NCBI GenBank assembly: GCA_910592205.1
Contig: CAJVPJ010000496.1
Coordinates: forward strand, 1-23,496
Source of the DNA: Paraglomus occultum
Lineage: Eukaryota; Glomeromycota; Glomeromycetes; Paraglomerales; Paraglomeraceae
Length of the DNA: 23,496 bases
Reading direction: 5' to 3'
Below, piece after piece: positions 1 through 8,898 of the stretch. The notes beneath the pieces are model-generated. The model was not told the origin of the DNA, searched no databases, and saw only the letters and a program-made list of their open reading frames with translations. The position numbers were made by a program, and so were the translations under genes. Numbering within the stretch: position 1 is the stretch's first letter; each line of letters begins with the position of its first letter.

Positions 1-2
1 AT

Positions 3-518
3 CCCAATAATCGAATCACTTATAGACTTGCGCCAATACCTCAATGTATTCACGATGTTCCTTATGCTAAAAGAAAATATCTTTCTCCCATTTATCTACA
101 TACCAGTTTAGGTCGCTCTGCTGGTGCAAATCCCTTTGTGGAATATCGATCGATGACTGGTCAAATGGGATATTCTAAAAACCGTAGAGCATTGACTCTT
201 TATTCTGGCATGCTCGGCGCGTTTCTGGAACATACAGATTTATCCGAACCGAACAATCGTTGGTATCATCCATCGTTACGCTATGCTAGTGCATGGTTAC
301 AAGAGAATAATCCTTACTTATCCGCCTATTATTCTCTGGCTTCACGCTTACATCAACAACATCAACATAATCCGACTACTATACCAGTTGTTTGGCCACA
401 AGCTACCCATATTTCCGCAGACAATTCTAATCCCATCACAAATCAATCTGAAATAGTAATGCCTCCATACGTCTTCCTAATGAAATACACAACGAAGATG
501 CACATTACTCCCGTTTAG
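3..518 (+). pseudogene. Helitron Rep/helicase, N-terminal fragment before a frameshift
   Basis: This frame is open from the left edge to a TAG at 516-518, so the true start lies outside the window. The residues read as the region upstream of the Helitron-like N domain, with no catalytic motif. The coding sense continues in another frame: frame 2 is open from 452 and reads RLPNEIHNEDAHYSRLAIGF across this stop. The two frames overlap at 452-518, which places a one-base indel, or two bases the other way, roughly at 450-480. It could be a sequencing error or a real inactivating mutation. No splice sites are convincing enough to bridge the frames. Confidence 0.7.
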
Positions 519-3500
519 CTATTGGTTTTCTTTTAGATAATAATGAAAGACAAATACCATTAAGTTTTGCCGATTCTGAGTTGGAAGCGATAATATTTCC
601 TGATTTATTTCCAGACGGACATGGTTACTACGGTGAAATATGTGGCCAATCACAATCCTCTACCGATGTCACTTTAACTTATGGTAAATATGTAAAGGCC
701 CGCCTGATGGGATATGACCCTCGTTTTAGACTCCATCCTGTCTGGATGATGTGGTCGTACATGCAATTGGAAAAACTTAGAAATTATCAAAACACCGCAC
801 GTATACGTCGTCAACGTTACAATGATTCTACGTCATCTCCTTCTTCTGCTATTTCTGCTGCACAATGGTTACGTCGAAGCCATTATACCAATCAAATGAT
901 TATCGATGAAGATAAATCCATGCCTTTACCAACTTTCATTCGTACGGGTGATTCATATTTTAAAGAAAAAGAACATCACCTGAATACAATGGTGAAGGCT
1001 AAAGGCCTACCATCTCTGTTTATAACTTTATCTATGGCCGAAACTAAATGGATACATTTAAGAGAAATCCTTCGTAATACTGATAATGGAGAGATTAATC
1101 CTACTAATCGTCCCTTTCATGCAGTTATGCATTTCATACAACGTTTTCGTTCGATGAAGAAAAAACTTTGGAACAACAGGCAAGCTAGTGGATGGAAGTC
1201 TATTAGTAATTTTTTTGAACGCATTGAGTTTCAAAATCGTGGAGCAGTTCATTTACATATTGTACTTTGGACTGAGGCTACAATCGATGAAATGATTACT
1301 GCAAATAACATTGGTAGTACTATGCCTCATCCCGAACATGAACCTGAGTTATATGAAAAAGTACGTGCACACCAAATACATACATGCCAACGACATAGAT
1401 GCGGAGGACCGCCGCCTGACGGTGAACAATGCAAGCGTGGTTTTCCTAGACCATTATCTCGCGTAACATATCATGACCAAACATCGTTACGATACGTTTA
1501 TAAAGCAATCACAGAAGAAGATAGATGGATTGTACCTTATCACGCACCTACTCTATTGGCTTGGGATGCACATTTAAACGTACAATATGTCACAAGTAAG
1601 GGATTTGCCCGATATATGACAAAATACATATCTAAAAGTGAACCAAGCCATATTTTCAACATAAATGATGGTAATCGATTTTACCGTCACATATTAGGTA
1701 GAAGATTAGGTGCAATGGAAGTTATTTTTTTGATAACAGGGGAAACTATTTGCAATTCTTCTGCAACTGTCATTTTCTTACCTACTGATCCTCCCGAACT
1801 TCGTTCCAAAACAATTTTACCCGTCGCCCAACTGATGCAAAACCCAGAACTTCCTTATTATCCCGATGCTATTGAAAAATATTTTCGTAGACCGAATGGT
1901 CAACAATTCGATAATTTAAAATATGAAGAATATTACCAACTCTATGACGTATGCAATGTTAATACGAGAATATTATGCCCAGCACTAAGGGATCTCGACA
2001 ATAGACTAGTACGAAAGCGGAAAAAGCCTACACTCACACGTACCCGCTTTCTCAAATTAAGTGATGGAGAATCATATTTTTATTATCGTCTATTACAGAT
2101 AAAACCCTGGAGATCAGAAATGGAATTACTGAGCACGTATGATACCTATAAAGAACATTATCTTGCCATGTTTCCACATGAGTCACAGTTATTACAGGAA
2201 GAAACGCGCTCATATATAAATCGGACAATATCTCACTACCAACACCAATTCACATCAATAATAGATTCACTCTTACAATCTCTTCAACAACGCATCTCTC
2301 TCCCTAATGTAGACATTATCAAATTCCAATTGGACAGCTTAAAAAAATTACCACCAGTTATATCAAACTCATCCATAGCATACCTACCAGAAGACCAATA
2401 CAAAGCCATTACTACATTGTCTAATATAATGGGATCCCGTAACAACCAATGGCCTTGCTTCTTCTTAACAGGAGCTGCTGGTACTGGAAAGTCATTCATT
2501 ATACACCATTTTCGTATGCATCTTCAACGTACAAGAAAGAAATATTTAGTGCTAGCTCCGACCGGTGTAGCAGCACAAAATATCGATGGCGCAACTATCC
2601 ATTCTGCACTAAAAATCTCATCCACTGCCACAAATTACTCTTCCTACCAAACACTTATATTTGATAGTGAAAATCTACAAACTGAAATGCGACAAATCAA
2701 TACTCTTATTATAGATGAGGTATCTATGGTTTCTGCAAGCTTGCTTACATTTATTTCTGATCTTTTTGCTAGATTACATAAAAACCACAGACCCTTTGGT
2801 GGTATCAATGTTCTTTTAGCAGGTGATTTATTTCAATTGCCTCCTGTGCATGGGTCTACTGTTTTCAATGCACCAGTATGGCAATTATTCTACCCACTCT
2901 TTCTACACACATCTCAACGCCAGGCAGGGCATGATAATTTTTTACGTCTACTAGGTGAAGTACGCATTGGTAGAATATCAGATGTTTCATGGCAAATGCT
3001 TGAGACAAAACACTCCCAATATTCAAACACAGTTACCTGTCTAAACTCATTCAACACAACTTCTATTGTCGGTTATAAACAATCAGCTGAGCATATTAAT
3101 ATTTCCCTTTGCAATCTATTAGAAGTTGCTCACGAAGATAACATTCTACTAAGTAAAGCCATCGACAAACTCAATGGTGAAAACTGGAATACTGAACATT
3201 CACAACATATGTTTAAAAAACACACCAATCTTCCAGTAGAAGTTCGACTACAAACTGGGGCTCGTGTAATGTTTCTCACAAACGATATGATTACTCAAGG
3301 GATATGTAACGGAACTATAGGCATTGTTACTGATGTTGATCGTCAATCTGAACGTATTCATGTCGCATTCATTGGAACAGCACGCCTAATGCATACAATT
3401 GTCACTCCCAAAACATCTTACTTTACTGTCAATGGTATGAATGCATCCCGCAGACAATTTCCGTTGCAGAACTGCTTTGCATTAACTGTACACAAATGTC

Positions 3501-3730
3501 AAGGATTAACTTTACCCCACATCTCTTTATTTTTGGATGATCAATTTTTTGCCGTTGGGCAAGCGTATACTGCATTAAGTCGTGCTCCATCTTGGGATGT
3601 TGTAGACATTCCTTGCTTGAACAAAACTGCATTCTCTATTGACACCGCAGTTCTTAATGAATACGAACGTTTACAACAGAAAGCTATATCCCTCCCTTTC
3701 TTTCTTTCTCCACAAAATCAACCGTCATAA
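452..3730 (+). CDS. Helitron replication initiator (HUH Rep) plus PIF1-type helicase, main frame
   Basis: The protein would nick single-stranded DNA and unwind it during rolling-circle transposition. Numbering residues from the TTG at 581 (1049 codons, no internal stop), the HUH motif HLHIVLW has its histidines at 224 and 226. A Cys/His segment follows (CQRHRCGG...CKRGFPRP), then the two-tyrosine motif YMTKYISK with Y345 and Y349. The SF1 helicase half has Walker A GAAGTGKS at 631-638, Walker B IIDEVSM with D712 and E713, GDLFQLPP, VHKCQG at 970-975 and ALSRA at 998-1002. All catalytic motifs appear intact, so only the frameshift near 450-515 breaks the gene. The C terminus stops shortly after motif VI, as in other Helitron helicases. 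The functional start is upstream, probably off the window. Confidence 0.9.
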   Translation, partial: NSNASIRLPNEIHNEDAHYSRLAIGFLLDNNERQIPLSFADSELEAIIFPDLFPDGHGYYGEICGQSQSSTDVTLTYGKYVKARLMGYDPRFRLHPVWMMWSYMQLEKLRNYQNTARIRRQRYNDSTSSPSSAISAAQWLRRSHYTNQMIIDEDKSMPLPTFIRTGDSYFKEKEHHLNTMVKAKGLPSLFITLSMAETKWIHLREILRNTDNGEINPTNRPFHAVMHFIQRFRSMKKKLWNNRQASGWKSISNFFERIEFQNRGAVHLHIVLWTEATIDEMITANNIGSTMPHPEHEPELYEKVRAHQIHTCQRHRCGGPPPDGEQCKRGFPRPLSRVTYHDQTSLRYVYKAITEEDRWIVPYHAPTLLAWDAHLNVQYVTSKGFARYMTKYISKSEPSHIFNINDGNRFYRHILGRRLGAMEVIFLITGETICNSSATVIFLPTDPPELRSKTILPVAQLMQNPELPYYPDAIEKYFRRPNGQQFDNLKYEEYYQLYDVCNVNTRILCPALRDLDNRLVRKRKKPTLTRTRFLKLSDGESYFYYRLLQIKPWRSEMELLSTYDTYKEHYLAMFPHESQLLQEETRSYINRTISHYQHQFTSIIDSLLQSLQQRISLPNVDIIKFQLDSLKKLPPVISNSSIAYLPEDQYKAITTLSNIMGSRNNQWPCFFLTGAAGTGKSFIIHHFRMHLQRTRKKYLVLAPTGVAAQNIDGATIHSALKISSTATNYSSYQTLIFDSENLQTEMRQINTLIIDEVSMVSASLLTFISDLFARLHKNHRPFGGINVLLAGDLFQLPPVHGSTVFNAPVWQLFYPLFLHTSQRQAGHDNFLRLLGEVRIGRISDVSWQMLETKHSQYSNTVTCLNSFNTTSIVGYKQSAEHINISLCNLLEVAHEDNILLSKAIDKLNGENWNTEHSQHMFKKHTNLPVEVRLQTGARVMFLTNDMITQGICNGTIGIVTDVDRQSERIHVAFIGTARLMHTIVTPKTSYFTVNGMNASRRQFPLQNCFALTVHKCQGLTLPHISLFLDDQFFAVGQAYTALSRAPSWDVVDIPCLNKTAFSIDTAVLNEYERLQQKAISLPFFLSPQNQPS

Positions 3731-3865
3731 TACAATATACTATATACGATCTTTATCATATCAATTTTACTAAACCACTGTATATTTTATCGTCTAAAAA
3801 TAAACCTATTCACAACACAATAAATAATCACTGTATTCACATGCATTATAAAAACCTAACTCTCA
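3731..3865. other. AT-rich spacer after the Rep/helicase gene
   Basis: This is the 3' flank of the helicase gene inside the Helitron. It contains AATAAA-like words near 3800-3828 that could serve as polyadenylation signals, and nothing else recognisable. Confidence 0.4.
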
Positions 3866-3890
3866 ATACAAGTGCGTCTCGATATAACGA
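3866..3890 (+). repeat. Left terminal inverted repeat of the nested pogo-like element
   Basis: These 25 bp are the exact reverse complement of 4573-4597. The repeat includes the TA at 3867-3868. Confidence 0.9.
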
Positions 3891-4594
3891 CACGCTCGCT
3901 TCCAACCCAAATGGTCGTTATATCGAAAATGTCCTTATATCGAAAATTAACTTTATAATAACAACAAAGCAAGTTCAACCAATTGCCGTTATACAAAAAA
4001 AAATTCAATTTTTATTGGATAAATTTGATACGATTAAAACTCAAGCGTCATTACAAGGATTAAAGAAATCTATTAATCTCTGTTTGTTTTTTTGAGTTTA
4101 TTTCTTGCACTGCTAAATTTTTTCCTAAACTAATTAACTCGTTTAGGAAGGATAAATTAACTTCAATTTTGCTTTGTTGTTGAATACAAGCCTTTAATCC
4201 CTTTGCATATATTAGAGCATCCGATGCGTTAATAATAACGTTTAAATTATCTTAGCCTTCTTCAACATCACACCCATCTCCAGCCATTGTTACGACGATA
4301 TCTTCATCCGATGGCATGGGAGCTTAATAACAAAAAAGGAGATGTGTGTCACTCAAATTTGCATACAACGACAGACAGTCGTTACATTAAATGTCGGTAT
4401 ATCACGATACTTTATTAAAATTTGTCCAATAAGCCTTTCCCCAAAACGTCGTTATATCAGTATAACGAAAATTTTATATATAATAATATCGCTACATCGA
4501 ATAAATTTCATTATATAGACTTTTTGTTCCAGGATTTTTGTCAGTATAACGAGATGTCGTTATATAACAGTATCGTTATATCGAGACGCACTTG
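3869..4594 (-). mobile_element. TA-flanked pogo/Tigger-like element (726 bp, non-autonomous) nested in the Helitron
   Basis: The two ends form a perfect inverted repeat of 25 bp (3866-3890 against 4573-4597). It includes a flanking TA on each side (3867-3868 and 4595-4596) that fits the target duplication of Tc1/mariner and pogo elements. The terminus begins CAAGTGCGTCTCGATATAAC. Shorter degenerate copies of the CGTTATATCG core recur just inside both ends (about 3913-3948 and 4380-4560), as subterminal transposase-binding repeats often do. The interior holds a decayed transposase C-terminus on the minus strand. The element is too short and broken to be autonomous. Its place between the helicase and OB-fold genes shows that it inserted after the Helitron was assembled. 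Confidence 0.82.
4060..4323 (-). pseudogene. C-terminal relic of a pogo/Tigger (CENP-B-like) transposase
   Basis: On the minus strand one frame runs from about 4323 to a TAA at 4060-4062 with a single internal stop (near 4251). It reads through DALIYAKGLKACIQQQ and NELISLGKNLAVQEI and ends KKQTEINRFL. The acidic stretch, the helical pair and the short QT.I..F-type end resemble the extreme C-terminus of Tigger/jerky-type DDE transposases. The catalytic domain is absent. Assignment is by general resemblance and fits the TA-flanked ends of the host element. Confidence 0.55.
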
Positions 4595-4597
4595 TAT
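4573..4597 (-). repeat. Right terminal inverted repeat of the nested pogo-like element
   Basis: These 25 bp are the exact reverse complement of 3866-3890. The repeat includes the TA at 4595-4596. Confidence 0.9.
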
Positions 4598-5330
4598 ACA
4601 CTTACACAGCTAGCTCCTTTTCCTTGATTTAGACGATCATCCAACCATACCATTTTAGTTAATTTGTCCATCATTATTCAACTAACCGAACATTATTAAT
4701 ATTAATAATATTAACTTACCATTACAGGATATTGTACGACAAACATGATTAATAATTCTTTCCTTCTAAAGACCAATTTATATCGTACCTTTATGCTAAA
4801 ATTATATACTAAAATAAACCTATTCTCAGTTCTAATTTCAACAAATAAAATTTTCTTCTTTTATTTCGGTGACTTATCTATGATCAATTTTCCATTCTTC
4901 AAAAACCAGTTTATATAAGTCCAAATAAAATATTTACGTTACTTACTCCAATGTTTCTACAATAAATATTAATAACTATCCTTCCTTCGGTAACTCATAT
5001 TATTCCTTGCTATCCTTCAAAAATCAATTTACATCATACAGCTACACTAAAATATAACTTTACAATAAAAACATCAACATTTCTTTTCCGTTAACAGTTT
5101 TCCCTATTATACATTATTTCCACAATACAAATTATGGAACTGGGAATAGTAAACACTAAAAAAACTTCCATCTTTTAGTAACTTATTATTACTTCCCATT
5201 CCCTATATATTCGTTTCAACACCCATCCACTCGTCTATTCCGCCTCACACATTCCTTCCCTTGATACAACTCTAATAAAACGTGTCGATAAAATTTTTTT
5301 CCTGTTACTCTGTAAATCAACTTTTTCCCA
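4598..5330. other. AT-rich spacer upstream of the OB-fold gene inside the Helitron
   Basis: No coding frame stands out. A phrase of the type TTC(T)AAAnACCAATTTATAT followed by an A/T-rich run occurs loosely three times (about 4766, 4894 and 5018), suggesting old diverged repeats. The promoter of the gene at 5331 should lie here, but no clear TATA box can be singled out. Confidence 0.35.
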
Positions 5331-6365
5331 ATGTTTGTTCATTTAAATTCAACTGCAATCCACGTATTTGACATTAACGAAGAATACAAGCAAGAAACTA
5401 GACTGTTCAAAGCAAACGGGATATTCCTCAACTTTGCCAATGAACCCATAAAAGTGTACATTGAAGTCTATGTCCCTAAGGAAAACCCTGATTGGCTCGC
5501 CACCGCACCTTTTTCATCAGATGACGTAATCGAATTAGCTGGAACTGTCACCGGTCTCCACAATAACGTACTAAAAGTATGAATTAAATTTACTATTTTA
5601 TGACATACTTGTAATTTATCCCCCTTTTAATAAATTATACTTACTTTCCACCAGGTAAACGCATATAAATGTCATGTATCACAAAAAGTACCGTCAAACA
5701 TACCATGCGCACGTACTTGGCTTAATACGATCGGCATCATAAAATCAACCGCTAACATATGCCATAACATGGTCATCTTAACTATTCAAACTTCCCAATA
5801 CGTCTCCGGAAGCCAATCAACCGTAAAAACAGCAGACTTCGAAATAATAGTCCGTCATCACGTCAATAGAAAATACCTTTATAACCGAACAACAAAAGCA
5901 AAACTGGGCTTAAAAGTTTCCCTTATAGGAGAATTGGATATCCATGAAGATAAATTGTGTCTCGAACTTCACAATTTCGATTTTATATCCACGAACACCA
6001 CTCAACATACGTCCTCTCCATCCACCTCCCCACCCTTATCCTCAACCACATCTTCTGCGTCTGAGAAGAGAAGTCTTTTATACGAATCATTAACCACCCC
6101 TGCTAAGCGACAGAAAACCTCTCCCACACCCTCTCCTACGCAAGTAAAAATCAAATCCGAAAAAAATCCGTCTACATTGTCATCAACAGAAAAATGCACA
6201 CCCGACGAAGACAACCTAATAGTAATAGACGATCCACCTGCAATGAAAAAAAATACAACCAAACGAGAGCTACGCTCATCCACAAAAGTAAAAAAGCTTT
6301 CCGATCTAGCATCTACCAAACTGACGCTAAATCCTTCTGAAGAGCTAAAAGTAAATAAACAATAA
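5331..6365 (+). CDS. Helitron-borne tandem OB-fold-like protein with SUMO-type tail (two exons)
   Basis: Exons 5331-5576 and 5655-6365 are joined across a 78-nt GT..AG intron (donor GTATGA, acceptor CCACCAG), giving 318 residues. Without splicing the first frame stops at 5580-5582. Residues 1-100 and about 105-195 each read like a small beta barrel: VIELAGTVTGLHNNVLKV is one G-containing strand pair, and LKVSLIGELDIHEDKLCLEL another. This is the pattern of OB-folds that bind single-stranded DNA. The tail is Ser/Thr/Pro-rich with a basic nuclear-import-like patch (AKRQK, 232-236), a SUMO consensus site (IKSE, K249) and an acidic-flanked SUMO-interaction motif (LIVI at 270-273 before DD). Some Helitrons carry RPA-like single-strand-binding genes, and this may be a functional equivalent. 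No close family is recognised, so the OB-fold call is inference. Confidence 0.72.
5577..5654 (+). other. Intron of the OB-fold gene
   Basis: This 78-nt intron has donor GTATGA and acceptor ACCAG after a pyrimidine-leaning stretch. Removing it joins two frames in phase 0, and the two sides read continuously as NVLKVNAYKCHV. Confidence 0.8.
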
Positions 6366-6652
6366 TATCATTATATTTCTCATAATTTATATACTATTTA
6401 CCTAAGAATCTTCTCAATATTAAACAGAATTTAGTTCTGATGGGGAAACTTAAATACTATTTTCTGACTACCTCAAATAACTAATCGACTATAAGTACAA
6501 GATCATAATAAATACTATTTATCTCAAAAAAACAAACATCATGTTATAAACACCACTGACATTTCACGCCACAACTACTTCATAAACAACACAAGTACAG
6601 TACCAGACTACAACTTTATATCAACATGTACTATCAACCTACAATAATCTCA
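6366..6652. other. 3' untranslated/terminal region of the Helitron
   Basis: AT-rich, non-coding sequence lies between the OB-fold stop codon and the terminal hairpin. AATAAA-type words occur near 6507. Nothing else is recognisable. Confidence 0.4.
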
Positions 6653-6684
6653 GGGGCGCAGCCCCCGAAAAGATAATATTCTAG
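6653..6684 (+). repeat. Helitron 3' terminus: hairpin plus CTAG end
   Basis: GGGGC (6653-6657) pairs with GCCCC (6661-6665) around a GCA loop. The 15-nt spacer is followed by CTAG at 6681-6684, then host T. In this AT-rich context the GC stem stands out strongly. Hairpin, spacer and CTRR are the hallmarks of the Helitron rolling-circle termination signal. Confidence 0.85.
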
Positions 6685-7934
6685 TTATACATATAATATG
6701 TAATTACCGATAGAATACTAATAAAGTAAATATTAATATTTAATGCCATAGACGCGTTTAGCATTTAAAATGTTTTGGTCTATACAATTACGTTAAATAA
6801 TAATTTCATTTTGCCTGCTAAGTAATGTCTATCTAACACCTCAAATTTACAGCAAAAAAAAACGGTAATACTCACAAAACAGACTTCATTTTATTTTCAA
6901 TGTTTACGTAATATTAATAATGCTATCGGAAAAAATTAGGTAATAGATTCCGAGGGGGTAGACAAGATGGACCAATGACAATCAACCTGGTTAATGATTA
7001 TTTATAGACGGTAGTATACAGTACCGATTTCCTTACTCAAACTGAAAATGATCGACTGCAGAATTAGAATGTTTGTTTTAGATGTCTATTCATTATCTAC
7101 TATTTTCACCACGCATCCATCTACCAACCAAAACTAAAAAGTATTCCACGCAGTCGGACAGCATTTCCTTCCAGAATTCCACGGCCCATAACTTATTGTC
7201 TTTTTTATCGCAACTTATTGCAGTAATACAAGCCAATATCATTTCTACTTCTTTTTGACCAGACTAACGCTTTATCCTTTCCCTTCTTTTCGCTCTACTT
7301 TATGTTAATACCAGTCTTATACAATAATTGTTTAGTAAAAGTCTCTTTCAACTGCTGTTGGGGATTTGCGAATTTGATGTATCTGATTAATATTATTATG
7401 TTACTACAACAAAAAATTTGAGAGTAAAGAAGAAAAAAAAATTGTGCGAAAATAATAGATGCGGGCGATAAAACCAATTAGTGATAAGAACGTTGTTACA
7501 CACACAAATATAAGAGTCCATACAACTACCCCAAAAGTCTCGGTACTTTTTTGCACTGATAACATCATTGCGCTTTGACTAATGATAGATCGCAAAAGCG
7601 TAATACATATCATGTGAATACTGGACTTCTGGGATAGTTGATCCAAAAGATGTCAAAAATTAATATTATTTGTAGTACGAGGTAATTATCTGACTTATTT
7701 GGTTTTCACTGAATAAACTTTGTTTGTTACATCACATTCTCAATTGGGAAAAACGTCAAAAGCTAGTAATTCTGAGTAGTTTATTTATAGCTCAATCGCA
7801 ACTACGTCAGTTAAAAATATCAAGGTCATGTGCCGTGAGGACATAACTTTTATTTTTACTCGAAATTAGTTTCTGTGCTATAAACTGTACAGATACTTCG
7901 TTATTAGTGTCGCGTGATTAAATGGTCTTACACG
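6685..7934. other. Upstream block of array copy A
   Basis: This stretch is related to 9134-10614 (upstream of copy B) and in part to 15115-16671 (upstream of copy C). It includes the inner half of the inverted-repeat element (about 6806-7010), then a block with matching phrases such as ACCGATTTCCTTACTC, GTTTAGTAAAAG and GATAAGAACGTTGT. The first bases after the Helitron (AATAAAGTAAATATT near 6720-6735) match sequence downstream of copy B near 14880-14893, so the Helitron abuts repeat-unit DNA. No intact gene is seen. Possible coding relics on either strand are treated in the findings. Confidence 0.6.
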
Positions 7935-7944
7935 TATATAAATA
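7935..7944 (+). promoter_or_regulatory. TATA box of copy A
   Basis: TATATAAATA is followed by ACAGGCTTTCCCTCTTATTC and lies about 70 nt before the ATG at 8011. The same TATA/ACAGGC/pyrimidine arrangement precedes copies B and C. Confidence 0.6.
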
Positions 7945-8010
7945 CAGGCTTTCCCTCTTATTCAAGCTCCAATTTATAGTCACATTCTAGCAGACGGTTG
8001 CTTAGTTAAG

Positions 8011-8660
8011 ATGGGAACAAAGCAGCCTGAAAAGATAGATGCCTGTACATTTTCCCCAGACGGAAAACATCTAGCCACGTACTCATCAGATGGATTAATC
8101 ACAATATACAAGACAAATGAAAACATGAATACAAAACAAGTATGGCAAAACGGGGGTAAAACTTTGTTAAAGTCAAGAAAATATTTCAAAAAAAGAAAAA
8201 GTTTTAATCCGTCTTTCACTGCTACACAAAAAATAACAAATATTGACTTTGCGTTATCCAATGGCGGTAAACAAGAACAATTCTTGTAGTAATACTTGTT
8301 TATAAACAAAAACTTAAGGCGATATATTAATTAATTAAATAAACCTATGTATATAAATTGGCATTCACTAACAGGGCAATTCGTTGTTTTGAGTATTATC
8401 CAAAAAAATAATATGAAAAAACTTGAGCCATTTACACTTGAAGATTCGAGGTTGACTACATTTTATACTTTTGTAGTCAACACGATAAAAACGATATTAT
8501 AACGGGAGTAGCAAACAACGATTGTGTAATCGATGTCGACAACAATTATCCACAATTCAAAGACCTGAAAAGAGCTATTAAGTTCTCGACCGATAGTACC
8601 AACTTTCTTTCGTGCAGTGTAGTCGCTGATGCGGAAAGACAATATCTTTATGTCTATTCA
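8011..8660 (+). pseudogene. Copy A: truncated propeller-TRP channel pseudogene
   Basis: Exon 1 (8011-8266) is intact and encodes a WD40-like blade (DACTFSPDGKHLATYSSDGL). The intron 1 acceptor at 8371-8374 is retained, so exon 2 starts at 8375. Near 8480-8505 one base is missing relative to copies B and C, and the frame ends at a TAA. Clear homology stops at about 8660 inside exon 2, so the rest of the propeller and the whole channel are absent. If expressed, it could only give a protein of one or two blades. The upstream TATA block is well conserved, so transcription remains possible. Confidence 0.85.
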
Positions 8661-8898
8661 ATGCACCTGGCAGACACACGAATGACATTGGCGTAAAACT
8701 TGGCGCGGCTGCAGGTAGTCATACGTAATGACTAATAGATGTGTTTATGAGCTTTACATGACCATATTCTATAAATTGTTTTATATTTTGCAAATGGTTT
8801 ACTTGAGATGATATCCGATGGAACTGTACTTTTAACACTAATAGAAAAATCCAGGAATAAAATGCTATTCCAGTGAACAGTTAATTAATTTAGCAAAT
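8661..8898. other. Non-coding remnant downstream of copy A
   Basis: Sequence after the homology break contains a short stretch (about 8661-8700) that could be a very diverged continuation of exon 2 (TGGCAGACACACG...). The rest is AT-rich and shows nothing recognisable. Confidence 0.35.

Larger units (their letters stand above)
1..6684 (+). mobile_element. Helitron transposon, 3' portion (5' end outside the window)
   Basis: A Rep/helicase gene and a downstream OB-fold gene lie in the same orientation and are followed by a canonical Helitron 3' end: a GC-rich hairpin at 6653-6665, 15 nt of AT-rich spacer, then CTAG at 6681-6684 followed by T. Helitrons characteristically end in CTRR a short distance after a hairpin and insert between A and T, which fits. 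The 5' TC terminus is not in the window. A second transposon (3869-4594) is nested between the two genes. The element sits directly against the tandem channel-gene array, whose sequence starts at 6685. The limits rest on structure only, because no second copy of this Helitron is present here to align. Confidence 0.85.

Noticed and set aside
3841-4095. 84-codon forward frame starting at 3841
   Set aside because: It begins outside the nested transposon and runs through its terminal repeat, opposite the transposase relic, so it is a chance frame.
4422-4613. 63-codon forward frame at the right end of the nested element
   Set aside because: It is composed of subterminal repeat motifs and the terminal inverted repeat, not protein-like sequence.
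6002-6319. 105-codon minus-strand frame opposite the OB-protein tail
   Set aside because: It is the antisense of a Ser/Thr/Pro-rich coding tail and has no splice or family support.
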